The notes under the pieces: model-generated | What the model saw: the letters and a program-made list of their open reading frames with translations, nothing else | Told to the model about the DNA's origin: nothing | Databases searched by the model: none | Program-made: the position numbers and the translations under genes | In this document: positions 18,090 to 25,995 of the stretch, in pieces | Position numbering within the stretch: the stretch's first letter is position 1 | Layout: each line of letters starts with the position of its first letter | From: DASPJQ01 sp035299065 | GTDB taxonomy: Bacteria; Bacteroidota; Bacteroidia; Flavobacteriales_D; UBA2798 | Direction of reading: 5' to 3' | NCBI GenBank assembly: GCA_035299065.1 | Contig: DATGXI010000187.1 | Location: 1-55,266 of the forward strand | Length of the DNA: 55,266 nucleotides

Positions 18090-18584
18090 CTATAGTCCTG
18101 GTGGCACGTTTGTGTCCAGATATTCTTTCAGTAAAATTTTTTCGGCCCTGTCAATGTCACTTGTAGTGCCTTCAACAATGACTTCATATTTACCGTGCTT
18201 TATATGTATATCGGAATTCAGGGTTTTACGGTCGCGTTTTTTTAGAACGGTAATCAAAAGCGAAATAAATCCGCAAATAATGATTCCTGCCATAAGTCCG
18301 GCCATTCCTCCAATAAGAAAACCTGAACCATTAAGTGACATGAGTGCGGGAATTGTAATAACACCCGAGCCAACCATTAAACCAATCAAACAGCAAATGG
18401 TTACACCTGTTAAAATGGGAATAAGTTCCTTGCCCCGATGTATCATTACCCTGATATTGTTTTCAAGTGTTTCGGTTTTTTCTTTTACGGAAACTTTTTT
18501 AAGGGGAAAAAAATGTTTTTCCAATGCTTTTAGGGCTTCAACGGCCATTGTGTGGTCAGTGTATACACCAATTATTGCTTTCAT
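18090..18584 (-). CDS. YflT/general-stress-protein-17M-like membrane protein
   Basis: 164 residues. An N-terminal alpha/beta segment (KAIIGVYTDHTMAVEALKAL) resembles the heat-induced stress protein YflT domain, in which a short strand is followed by a helix. Two Gly-rich membrane helices (about 58-80 and 88-112) follow, and then a basic KKRDRK and a C-terminal alpha/beta strand-helix pair (KYEVIVEGTTSDIDRAEKIL). This repeats the fold of the N-terminus on the other side of the membrane pair. The role is unknown, but its neighbours (lmo0937-like, CsbD) are typical stress genes. The start is the ATG at 18582-18584. Confidence 0.65.
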   Translation of the reverse strand: MKAIIGVYTDHTMAVEALKALEKHFFPLKKVSVKEKTETLENNIRVMIHRGKELIPILTGVTICCLIGLMVGSGVITIPALMSLNGSGFLIGGMAGLMAGIIICGFISLLITVLKKRDRKTLNSDIHIKHGKYEVIVEGTTSDIDRAEKILLKEYLDTNVPPGL

Positions 18585-18610
18585 TGTTTTTATTTAATGT
18601 TGTTTATTTA

Positions 18611-18796
18611 TTATACTCGTTTCATTAATTCTCTTTCAAAATATACAAGCTCTTTGTGATCCGGTAATTCCTTTATGCGGCAATAGTAGATGGTATCAAC
18701 ATAGCGTCTTATAACAAGCTCCATGGTAGGATTTGTTATTGAATATACCGAGCTGCCTTCCGGGTATTTATTTTTAATTGTACCTATGTACCTCAT
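18611..18796 (-). CDS. Small hypothetical protein, translationally coupled to the lmo0937-like gene
   Basis: 61 residues, with no membrane segment. Regular beta-like pattern ending in KELVYFERELMKRV. I do not know a name, but its size and position next to stress genes suggest a real gene. Its ATG (18796-18794) overlaps the TGA of the upstream gene as ATGA. A perfect AAAGGAGGT lies eight bases before it, which is exceptional in this window. These two translation signals support the call more than homology does. Confidence 0.62.
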   Translation of the reverse strand: MRYIGTIKNKYPEGSSVYSITNPTMELVIRRYVDTIYYCRIKELPDHKELVYFERELMKRV

Positions 18797-18948
18797 AATA
18801 TTTTACCTCCTTTAATAACTCTTAAAATAACTGCAATAATTGCTATTATAAGTAAAACGTGAATTATGCCACCAAAATTGAAGGCTAAAAAACCAATAGC
18901 CCAGGCAATCACCAAAATAATTGCAATCGTATAAAGTAAATCGCTCAT
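18793..18948 (-). CDS. lmo0937-family small membrane protein
   Basis: 51 residues from ATG 18946-18948 (MSDLLYTIAI). Two hydrophobic helices separated by a short FGGII turn, and the basic end RVIKGGK, match the lmo0937 family of small stress-associated membrane proteins (LLWTIAVILLVLW..GG.IHILLVIAVI pattern). A longer in-frame start ten codons upstream adds only a basic KRKTKNKTT tail and is less likely. The stop overlaps the next start as ATGA. The same module forms the C-terminus of the lipoprotein at 22400-23002. Confidence 0.75.
   Translation of the reverse strand: MSDLLYTIAIILVIAWAIGFLAFNFGGIIHVLLIIAIIAVILRVIKGGKIL
18805..18813 (-). promoter_or_regulatory. Strong Shine-Dalgarno sequence AAAGGAGGT
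   Basis: On the minus strand AAAGGAGGT is followed by eight bases and then ATG 18796-18794. It lies within codons for K-G-G of the lmo0937-like gene. Bacteroidota genes rarely use an SD, because the 16S tail is sequestered, so this one stands out. It could drive reinitiation of the coupled downstream gene. Confidence 0.65.
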
Positions 18949-19020
18949 AGTTGTTTTGTTTTTTGTTTTTCTTTTCAAAATGCGGGTAAAAACCTGGCCT
19001 TATAACGGCCTTTTTAATAA

Positions 19021-19602
19021 TTAAAAGTGTAAGGCAAGTCCAAGAGTTGAGACACCTGTTGATAAATCAACAAATAATCCAACCTTTTGGTTGATGTGGT
19101 ACTCAGTGCCAATATGGGCATCAAGGTACAAGGGGCTCGAAGACTGGTAAACATGCCTGTCACCATCATATCCATTGTCCCAACTCACGGTTCGGAACGC
19201 AAATCCGATTGAACCGGCAATATAAAAGTCCCATTTGCTGCCAGCGTGAAATAACTGATCAAAGTAGTATGTGGCTTTTACGCCTATAGGAACGACTGTT
19301 TCCCGGTATTCGTAATTTCGGTATGAGGGGTCGTTAAATGGTTTGCCAGGATTACCCCAATAATAGTGATTACGGTACGAGTACATTCCAATAAATGGAG
19401 CAAGTGTAAAATTCCTGGCAATATCAAACTCATAGTTTATCATTCCCATTCCAATGGAATGTCCAACATAACGGTAATAACCTACACCAACGCCCAGGTT
19501 AAGTGTTTTACCATATTTTTCCGATGCAGAGGTTGTCTGTGCTGTAGTCATTTCTGTTGACAGCAGCAACAGCATTGTTATAATAAATAATTTTATTTTC
19601 AT
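19021..19602 (-). CDS. Exported outer-membrane barrel-like protein
   Basis: 193 residues from the ATG at 19600-19602; a TTG three codons upstream is an alternative. A signal peptide ends at TTAQ. Eight or so amphipathic strands follow (LGVGVGYYRYVGHSIGMGMI, FTLAPFIGMYSY, PIGVKATYYFDQLF, FYIAGSIGFAFRTV, LYLDAHIGTEYHI), and the protein ends LGLALHF, with a C-terminal Phe as in many outer-membrane proteins. It is separated by 10 bases from the start region of the next barrel gene, so they are probably coexpressed. No function can be assigned beyond an outer-membrane location. Confidence 0.72.
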   Translation of the reverse strand: MKIKLFIITMLLLLSTEMTTAQTTSASEKYGKTLNLGVGVGYYRYVGHSIGMGMINYEFDIARNFTLAPFIGMYSYRNHYYWGNPGKPFNDPSYRNYEYRETVVPIGVKATYYFDQLFHAGSKWDFYIAGSIGFAFRTVSWDNGYDGDRHVYQSSSPLYLDAHIGTEYHINQKVGLFVDLSTGVSTLGLALHF

Positions 19603-19612
19603 GGTTTTCAAT

Positions 19613-20257
19613 TTAAATTTTAAAGCCTACAGTTAACTGAAGCCATTGATTTTTGTAACGTGGAGTTGATGAGGTGCCATCACCGTGGTTTGTTTGGAAA
19701 TCCCAACCAATACGACCTGAAACAACTACATGTGAGATGTTGATGTCGGCACCAGCAACAAAGCCCAGTACATTTTTGCGTACATTTTCGTTGGTAAACT
19801 CCTCTTGCTGTTCAGTACTGTTGCTTCCCCATGTATATACATTTTTTTCACTCATAAGGTATGAGTATTGTGGGCCAGCTAAAAAAGTAAAGAATTTACT
19901 TGGTTTAATTTGAATCTGTAAGGGCAAATCAATATAGGTTGTCGTTCTTGAAAACGAATAAGGAAATCCCAAAAGCGTTCCAGCGCCTTTAAAACCTTTT
20001 TGTGAAAGCAGAATTTCAGGTTGAAATCCAAGGGATTTTCCGAATGGAATACCTAAGAAAAATCCTCCGGCAAAACCTAATTTTGAATCCGCTTCAAAGT
20101 CCTGGCCCTGTTCATCCCATACGTTCGAATAATTACCTCCGGCTTTTATACCAAATGTTAAGGTCTCCCGGGGATCTTTATCCGGATTTTGTGCGTTTAA
20201 TGCACCGGTGCCAAAATACAAAAGACTAACGGCAATAATGATTTTATTTATTTTCAT
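19613..20257 (-). CDS. PorT-type outer-membrane beta-barrel protein
   Basis: 214 residues from the ATG at 20255-20257. Longer upstream frames add 25 residues without a signal-peptide shape. MKINKIIIAVSLLYFGTGALNAQ is a signal peptide, and the mature part shows GIKAGGNYSNV, GFAGGFFLGIPFG, LGFQPEILLSQKGFK and TTYIDLPLQIQIKP. This series is typical of the outer-membrane protein beta-barrel domain (OMP_b-brl_2) family. The strand order and the aromatic end (LQLTVGFKI) fit an eight-strand barrel. It is the first of two adjacent barrel genes in the stress block; the role is unknown. Confidence 0.78.
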   Translation of the reverse strand: MKINKIIIAVSLLYFGTGALNAQNPDKDPRETLTFGIKAGGNYSNVWDEQGQDFEADSKLGFAGGFFLGIPFGKSLGFQPEILLSQKGFKGAGTLLGFPYSFSRTTTYIDLPLQIQIKPSKFFTFLAGPQYSYLMSEKNVYTWGSNSTEQQEEFTNENVRKNVLGFVAGADINISHVVVSGRIGWDFQTNHGDGTSSTPRYKNQWLQLTVGFKI

Positions 20258-20459
20258 AGTAAGAATTAAAGTGAATAATGTTTTAGAATACAAATGTCGG
20301 TATTGCTGTTCAGGTTTAATTATATAAGTCATGCGACCATTTATATCCTTTACGCTTGTGGTTTTTTATTAAAGAATGGCTTGACTCCTGAATTGAATAT
20401 GCCTTGTTATATTTTTATAGGAAGAATATTGAACATTTTTTATATAGACTGACCAGTGA

Positions 20460-20777
20460 TCAGGTAGATACCTGCATTTTTTGAAAGGATTCAATGGCGT
20501 TACTCACGTCTTCATTAGAACTTAACATCATTACTTTTGTATCTGGATTAATTTTTTTTATCGAATCCGGTACTTCGTTGATGTTTTCGTCTTTAAGGCT
20601 GTAACCAAGAATAACGAGACGTGTATTTGTATTGATTTTTTCAAGTGCACTTTTCCCCGAATGGAACGTAAAAATTGATAGTGTTGTTCCAAACTTTTGT
20701 TCCAAAAAATGTTTAAGTGAATTGACTACCATAGCATTGTCATTCACTACAAATAAATCCAGGTTCTGATTTTTCAT
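20460..20777 (-). CDS. Truncated receiver-like protein lacking the phospho-acceptor Asp
   Basis: 105 residues from ATG 20775-20777. The fold pattern of a response-regulator receiver is clear: LFVVNDNAMVVNSLKHFL at the start, LVILGYSL at 55-62 and VMMLSSNEDV near 82. The acidic pair that binds Mg is VND in place of the usual DDD, and the phospho-acceptor position is Gly 58, where the related regulator at 27508-27945 has Asp 58 (VILDYN). The protein ends before the conserved Lys of strand 5. It should therefore not be phosphorylated in the usual way, and may be a pseudo-receiver or a decaying gene. It is downstream of the CsbD-like gene and probably cotranscribed. Confidence 0.7.
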   Translation of the reverse strand: MKNQNLDLFVVNDNAMVVNSLKHFLEQKFGTTLSIFTFHSGKSALEKINTNTRLVILGYSLKDENINEVPDSIKKINPDTKVMMLSSNEDVSNAIESFQKMQVST

Positions 20778-20809
20778 GCTATTGGTTTTGATATAAAGCA
20801 ATGCTTGCT

Positions 20810-20998
20810 TTAAAGTTCGGTTATTAATTTATGTAATTCCTCCTTAGTCTTGCCAAGCCTTGCCTGTAAACGCTCCAATATTTCCTTTTGTTTACCCTCA
20901 ATTAGTAAAATGTCATTGTTGGTCAACTTGGAAAAACGCTGTTTGAGTTTAGCCTTAATTTCGTTCCAGTTCCCATTTAATTCAGTATATTTTGCCAT
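20810..20998 (-). CDS. CsbD-family general stress protein
   Basis: 62 residues with the CsbD pattern: LNGNWNEIKAKLKQRFSKLT, then NNDILLIEGKQKEILERLQ and an amphipathic tail (KTKEELHKLI). CsbD proteins are small, soluble and induced by general stress; their mechanism is unknown. The ATG at 20996-20998 is the only reasonable start. A CATATTTGC (21043-21035 on the minus strand) is one base off the -7 consensus. Only 32 bases separate it from the receiver-like gene. Confidence 0.8.
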   Translation of the reverse strand: MAKYTELNGNWNEIKAKLKQRFSKLTNNDILLIEGKQKEILERLQARLGKTKEELHKLITEL

Positions 20999-21103
20999 TA
21001 TTCATTTATTGTTGTGAAGTGTTTTCATATAGCAAATATGGTAACTATGAATTTAGTTTTGTTATAAGAGAGCCGAAAGAATTTATATACTTTACTGTAA
21101 AAA

Positions 21104-21133
21104 AAAACGCCATCTTTTTATGAATGGCGTTTT
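21104..21133 (-). terminator. Rho-independent terminator after the OmpA-like gene
   Basis: Arms AAAACGCCAT (21104-21113) and ATGGCGTTTT (21124-21133) form a perfect 10-bp stem with a 10-base loop. On the minus strand it is followed by nine T. It lies 40-70 bases beyond the stop at 21175. Confidence 0.82.
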
Positions 21134-21174
21134 ATGCTTATCTAACAGCAGGTAAGTGCTGTATTTTGCGGTTG

Positions 21175-22260
21175 CTATTTTGTAGCGCACACAGTTATTT
21201 CAACCCTACGGTTTTCAAGATTATTTTCGGTTTGCGTATCAATTGGATAATTTTCGCCATAACCCCTTGCTTTTAAACGGTCTTTTTCAATACCAGCAAG
21301 TATAAGGTAAGCTTTTACCGCCATAGCCCTGTCTTCAGACAGTTGGTCATTATGCTGGTTTGATCCTGTTACGTCTGTATGCCCATCAATAAAAACGGTT
21401 ATATATGGATACGTTTTCAGGAATACAGCCAAAGATTTAAGTTCTGCATATGAGTTCTCAAGAATAACTGATTTATTGGTTTCAAAATTAAGGTTATTCA
21501 ATTTAAAACATGAACCTGATAGAATGCCGGTCATTTCATCTGGTTTGGCAGGTACCAAGCTTACACCAACTTCGTCAATGTAATAGTATGCTTTGCGAGA
21601 ATTGTTTGTATTGGGTTCGGTTATTTTTTTTGCTTCCATAAACCTGTTGAAGCAGCCCAGGGTAATATAACGTTCTCCGCCTTTGGCTACATAAGTTCCA
21701 CCCAACGTAGTCCAATCTTTATTGGCTACAATATCAGCACAAACAAACTGTGGTATTATATTCAAAAATGAATTGTTTTTTAAATCGGTTTTTGAATTGG
21801 AAATGTATACTCCCAGGCCGGAAACTGCGTAATCACTTTGTTCAGAAAGACTGACATCAAAATTTATGGCATAAACTTTTCCTGCTTCTAAAGGTTGCAC
21901 AAAAGCTAACTGAATATATTCGCTGTATTTCTGGTAACCAGGTTTGGCATTAAATATGCCTGTCTCATCAGCATAATAAGCGAGTATGCCCGCATAGTTA
22001 TTGTTCTTTTTAGTTAATTGCTCGCCCATGTAGTTTGTAGGAACTGAGTAATAAATTCCTTTGGACTCATTTGAATACAAATCAACTGTTGTATTGTTAG
22101 CGCTTGAAATGCTGTCAGCAAGAAAATATACTCCCGGGCTGCGTACGTGTCCATGTGTTTGTTCAAATGAACCGTTTATTACCAGGTTTTCCTGGGCCTG
22201 CGAACTGGTGGAAATGGCTAATAATGCTATTGTGCTTGTTAAAATATTTATTGTTTTCAT
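21175..22260 (-). CDS. OmpA-family protein with an N-terminal carbohydrate-binding-like domain
   Basis: 361 residues. A signal peptide ends at about 22 (SSQAQ). Residues about 24-235 start ENLVINGSFEQ, the opening typical of CBM-like jellyroll domains, and contain further beta strands (YAINFDVSLSEQSDYAV, LGVYISNSKTDLKN). Residues about 250-360 are an OmpA C-terminal peptidoglycan-binding domain, with FIDGHTDVTGSNQHNDQLSEDRA and RGYGENYP..NNRRVEI-like ending. The mature protein is thus an envelope-anchored cell-surface or periplasmic protein. It is probably monocistronic, with a terminator at 21104-21133. Confidence 0.82.
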   Translation of the reverse strand: MKTINILTSTIALLAISTSSQAQENLVINGSFEQTHGHVRSPGVYFLADSISSANNTTVDLYSNESKGIYYSVPTNYMGEQLTKKNNNYAGILAYYADETGIFNAKPGYQKYSEYIQLAFVQPLEAGKVYAINFDVSLSEQSDYAVSGLGVYISNSKTDLKNNSFLNIIPQFVCADIVANKDWTTLGGTYVAKGGERYITLGCFNRFMEAKKITEPNTNNSRKAYYYIDEVGVSLVPAKPDEMTGILSGSCFKLNNLNFETNKSVILENSYAELKSLAVFLKTYPYITVFIDGHTDVTGSNQHNDQLSEDRAMAVKAYLILAGIEKDRLKARGYGENYPIDTQTENNLENRRVEITVCATK

Positions 22261-22399
22261 TAAATGTATTTTACTATTTAAAAATGTTTACGAGAATACC
22301 TTATTCTTAGGTCAAAGATGCTTACAAAAGCGCCAGAAATGTTATATAGGACTGTTTAACAGTTATATGATTCTGAACGGTTGGCTTAGCATTAAAGGC

Positions 22400-23002
22400 T
22401 TATAAAACCCTTAATAACCATAATATAAAGAGAATAAGTGCAATTAAAAGCAATAGATTAATTAATCCTGTTAGTCCAACCGCCAAATAACCCACAGCCC
22501 ATAAGATAAGTATGACTAAAATTACAACCCATAATAAACTAAGGTGTTCATGATCACGTGCGGCAGTATTGCTGGATTTAATTTTTTTGGTGTTTAGATG
22601 GTTTATTTCAAAAAAGGGTTTAAGATTGCGTTTTGAATTTGTGTGGTGTGCCGTATTTTCCATTTTCTTCGAAGCGTTTTGATGGTAATTTGTTGGTACG
22701 GTGCTATGAGTTACCGGAACATCACTAACAACCGATGTTTTTTCCACAGTGGTGTCTTTGACAAGTGCTGATATATTCTCATGCGTTTTTTTGTTTGATG
22801 AGTTTGTTTCTTCGTTTAGTTCTAAGCCTATGACAGGCTGAGATGCCTCGTTCGAAGTGTTTTTTGCAATAACCTTATTATTCGAGTGATTAATGTAATA
22901 ACCGCGGGTATAATGACGTTTAGTGATTGAAAAATTGGATCCGCATGACGCAAATACTAAGCTGATAAGGATGATGATGTTGAATTTAATTCGTTTTTTC
23001 AT
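22400..23002 (-). CDS. Lipoprotein with KRHY motif and C-terminal lmo0937-like membrane module
   Basis: 200 residues. The lipobox LVFASC (Cys 20) is followed after seven residues by ITKRHYTRGYY, a motif shared with the lipoprotein at 48716-49366. The middle (about 45-145) is Ser/Thr/Asn/Lys-rich and probably disordered. The C-terminus (about 152-200) has two hydrophobic helices (LLWVVILVILILWAVGYLAV, LINLLLLIALILFILWLLRVL), related to the lmo0937-like protein at 18793-18948. A lipoprotein with a C-terminal membrane pair would be tied to the membrane at both ends. The role is unknown. Confidence 0.68.
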   Translation of the reverse strand: MKKRIKFNIIILISLVFASCGSNFSITKRHYTRGYYINHSNNKVIAKNTSNEASQPVIGLELNEETNSSNKKTHENISALVKDTTVEKTSVVSDVPVTHSTVPTNYHQNASKKMENTAHHTNSKRNLKPFFEINHLNTKKIKSSNTAARDHEHLSLLWVVILVILILWAVGYLAVGLTGLINLLLLIALILFILWLLRVL

Positions 23003-23059
23003 TTTAATTTGTTTTAAATTGGAAGTTAGTTGTAGTAAATTATTTTAATTGGGTTTTAT

Positions 23060-24121
23060 TTAATTGGTTGGCGATTCAATGTGACCTAGCAAAAACCCCC
23101 ACGGTTTAACCGGTTCAATTCGGTCAAGAACAAGTTTAACAATTGCAGTAAGTGGAATAGCAAGAAACATCCCGGGAATTCCCCATAATGCGGCCCCGAT
23201 AATTACTGCAATAAGGCATATGAAAGCGTTGAGTTTAACCTTTGATCCAACAACTTTGGGCACAATGTAGTTGTTGTCAATAAACTGAATAAGGGTATAA
23301 AGCCCCACGACATATAAAACATATTCAGGTGATTTTGTAACCAGGGTAACCAGCATAAACATCAACATGGCTAAAAGGCCTCCCAGGTAGGGAATAACAT
23401 TGAGTAAGGCTCCTATTACTCCCAACAGAATTGCATAATCAATTCCCAGAAGAAGTAGTCCTAAAAAATTAAGAACGGCAATAATTGTGAATTCATAAAA
23501 GAGCCCGTTTATGTATTGTTGGACTATTTTTTTTGTTTCTGTCAGAAATTCATTTACATTTTGGTTATTACGGGCACCAAAAAATCGATGCAGGAATTCA
23601 ATTAAATGTGGTTTATAAAACAGCAGCATAAAAACATAAACAGGTGTAAGGAACAACGTTGCAAGAACACCACCTGCGGTTGATAAGGTGGTGCCAATGG
23701 CCATATTGCTGCTGTTTTTTATTTTTCCTTTTGTATTTGCTACCCATTCATTTATTTTGCCCTCAGTAATGCTGAAATAGTCAGCGGCCCAACCGGTTAC
23801 ATATTGCTGCAGCTCGGTTAGTTTGAGGTTCAACCGAGGCAGAATTTCGCTGAACCGGCTGACCTGTAAAGAGATGAGTAATACAAAACCAACGAAAACC
23901 AGAATAACAATACATAAGACAATTAAGATTGCAGCAACGCGATTCACTTTTTTATTTGCAAGAAAATTTACAACAGGGTTTAAAAGAGTTGCTATTAGCA
24001 TTGCATAAATTATTGGTAAAATAATATCCTGCGATATAAATAATATGTTTATGAAAAAATAAAACCCTATGATAATAATGGATGCCTTAGCGTATACAGG
24101 CATTTTGAGTATTGAATTCAT
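23060..24121 (-). CDS. AI-2E-family (PerM-like) transporter
   Basis: 353 residues with eight predicted membrane helices: N-terminal pairs at about 12-50, then 60-84, a long amphipathic extracytoplasmic region (about 90-140), then helices near 145-165, 205-235, 238-262, 265-285 and 305-340. The segment GVIGALLNVIPYLGGLLAM and the end AALWGIPGMFLAIPLTAIVKL are the conserved C-terminal signatures of the family. Members export diverse substrates, including autoinducer-2 and sodium in some cases, so no substrate can be named. The ATG at 24119-24121 is used. It lies within the block of stress genes. Confidence 0.85.
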   Translation of the reverse strand: MNSILKMPVYAKASIIIIGFYFFINILFISQDIILPIIYAMLIATLLNPVVNFLANKKVNRVAAILIVLCIVILVFVGFVLLISLQVSRFSEILPRLNLKLTELQQYVTGWAADYFSITEGKINEWVANTKGKIKNSSNMAIGTTLSTAGGVLATLFLTPVYVFMLLFYKPHLIEFLHRFFGARNNQNVNEFLTETKKIVQQYINGLFYEFTIIAVLNFLGLLLLGIDYAILLGVIGALLNVIPYLGGLLAMLMFMLVTLVTKSPEYVLYVVGLYTLIQFIDNNYIVPKVVGSKVKLNAFICLIAVIIGAALWGIPGMFLAIPLTAIVKLVLDRIEPVKPWGFLLGHIESPTN

Positions 24122-24168
24122 AGGGTTTTTTTAATTAACATGGTTGTAAACGCTGGTTTCGTAGTGAA

Positions 24169-25782
24169 TTATTTTTCGGAAACAATTTTCCCGCATTGGA
24201 TTAATTTTCCTGCAGCAATAATTTTATAGAAATAAATGCCTGTGGTTAAACCGCTAGCGTCTATTGTGATCAACTGATTGCTTATGTTTTTTTCCAGGAT
24301 CAGTTCACCCAGGTAGTTATAAATATAAACACCAGCGTTTTTCAATTGAGACTCAGTTTGCACGTGAATTTGCGTATTGAATGGGTTTGGGTAAACTGAA
24401 ACATTTCCGGCTTGCATTGCGTCATTCACCGAAAGCGTGGCGCAATTTCCAGGAATATCAGAAGCAGTTGTACTTACAGCAGAAGTACTAACGGCTCCAT
24501 CAGTGGTAAGCGCTCTTCCTTCCAATACAGTGCCCGATTTTAAATCAATTGCGCCATTACCGCATATAATGGATCCTTTAAATTCTGAATAACCGTTAAT
24601 TTCTATTGCGCCATTTACTAACCAGTAAACATTGTTTTCCTGGGCAGCGTTAAGCAAAATAACTTTTGCATACGTACTTGTTGTAAGAGCTCCGTCTATC
24701 CTGATTACAAAAACTCCGTTTGTGTTACCTTGGGCATCCAGAAAAAGGGTATCCGTAAATGTTGTTGCTCCATTCATGTAATAGGTATGCGGTGTTAAGG
24801 AAAGGTTACTTCCAAATTGCGCAGGGTACAATAGTTCAATATCATAGGGTAAAGTATTCAGGTAATTATATGCAACAAGCAAATCTGAAGCGCATGCACC
24901 TGTTGAACCATCAGGAATAGGGTGAATCATTCCTGTCACATCAAGTGAATTATATCCGGTGGTTAATCCAACATTTGTTCCAACATCACCCGTAATGGTT
25001 GATATACCTGCGTTAGTAACTGAACCGTTACCCGAAAATAATGCATAACAAGCAGCTCCACCCAATGTAGGGGCGGGAGGGCCAGTTAGAACCGGACTTC
25101 CACAACCAATTGGTGTATAGGCAAAACTTCCATCAACTGTAATTGCACCCGCAGTAGTTAAAGCGCGTCCTTCAAGTGTATCGCCTGTATTCATATTAAT
25201 AGCAGCGTTGTTGGCAATGATTGTTCCACACATTGAGGTTCCTGAAGCCATGCTTACAAGACCTTCAACTTTCCAAAAAACGTTGCAGGCTTTTGCTCCG
25301 TTGATGAGCCTGACTTTGGAATTAGCTGTTGTAGATAGAGGCGCATCAATCTGGAAAATAAAAACTGCATTCGGGTCACCAAGCGCATCCAGTGTGAGTG
25401 TCAAATTAAGTGTTGCGGCTCCGGCAATGAAGTAAACTCCTTCAATAAGCGTGTCTCCGTTTCCTAATAAAACTGATGAAAAAAACGTTGGTATGGCAGC
25501 ATCCAGCTGGTTATATGCAATAAGTAAATCGGCAGCACATTGAGCGCTTACAAGATCCTGGTCGTTCATGTTGCCATTTACATTGCCAAAAGCTGTACTC
25601 GAACCGTTATTCGTACCAATGTTGCCTGTGAAATTCGAAATTCCTGAATTACTAACCGAACCATTTGTAGTAAAAAGTACAAAATCAGCTGCGGTTCCCA
25701 GTGTGGGTGCCTGTGCAAAGCTTAATGCCGGAAGCATGTATAGCATAGCAACCGAAGAAATCATGCGTAATGTTATTTTCAT
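24169..25782 (-). CDS. Secreted tandem DUF3494 (ice-binding-type) protein with T9SS type A sorting domain
   Basis: 537 residues. A signal peptide (about 1-23, SFAQ) is followed by two DUF3494 domains. They span about 25-225 (LGTAADFVLFTTNGSVSNSG, ALGDPNAVFIFQIDAPLSTT, VFWKVEGLVSMASGTSMCG) and about 240-440 (the same order: CYALFSGNGSVTNAGIS, NTNGVFVIRIDGALTTS, VYWLVNGAIEINGYSEFKG). Each ends with the LEGRALTT motif. The C-terminal ~80 residues (YPNPFNTQIHV, YNYLGELI, TGIYFYKI) are a T9SS type A domain, so the protein is exported by T9SS and placed on the surface or released. DUF3494 proteins bind ice in polar organisms; binding here is an inference. Confidence 0.88.
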   Translation of the reverse strand: MKITLRMISSVAMLYMLPALSFAQAPTLGTAADFVLFTTNGSVSNSGISNFTGNIGTNNGSSTAFGNVNGNMNDQDLVSAQCAADLLIAYNQLDAAIPTFFSSVLLGNGDTLIEGVYFIAGAATLNLTLTLDALGDPNAVFIFQIDAPLSTTANSKVRLINGAKACNVFWKVEGLVSMASGTSMCGTIIANNAAINMNTGDTLEGRALTTAGAITVDGSFAYTPIGCGSPVLTGPPAPTLGGAACYALFSGNGSVTNAGISTITGDVGTNVGLTTGYNSLDVTGMIHPIPDGSTGACASDLLVAYNYLNTLPYDIELLYPAQFGSNLSLTPHTYYMNGATTFTDTLFLDAQGNTNGVFVIRIDGALTTSTYAKVILLNAAQENNVYWLVNGAIEINGYSEFKGSIICGNGAIDLKSGTVLEGRALTTDGAVSTSAVSTTASDIPGNCATLSVNDAMQAGNVSVYPNPFNTQIHVQTESQLKNAGVYIYNYLGELILEKNISNQLITIDASGLTTGIYFYKIIAAGKLIQCGKIVSEK

Positions 25783-25927
25783 AAATAATGGGGTTAATTT
25801 GTGAAATAGGTTTCACAGTATAAAAGTCTACTTTAATGATGAAAAACTATTATGTTCTTCTGCTGTTAAGTTGTAGTTTTCACGCATTAAACGGCTGTAT
25901 GCTTTTTTACGCTGTGTATAAATAAAA

Positions 25928-25957
25928 AGGTCCCTGTTTAAATAAACACAGGGACCT
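25928..25957 (-). terminator. Rho-independent terminator after the DUF3494 lipoprotein gene
   Basis: Arms AGGTCCCTGT (25928-25937) and ACAGGGACCT (25948-25957) are perfectly complementary over 10 bp with a loop of 10 bases. The stem is followed on the minus strand by TTTTTATTT. It lies about 40 bases past the stop at 25996 and upstream of the secreted DUF3494 gene, so the two DUF3494 genes are separate units. Confidence 0.85.
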
Positions 25958-25995
25958 GAAAATGTTTAGTGGTTTGGTAATAAAGCCTTATATGC

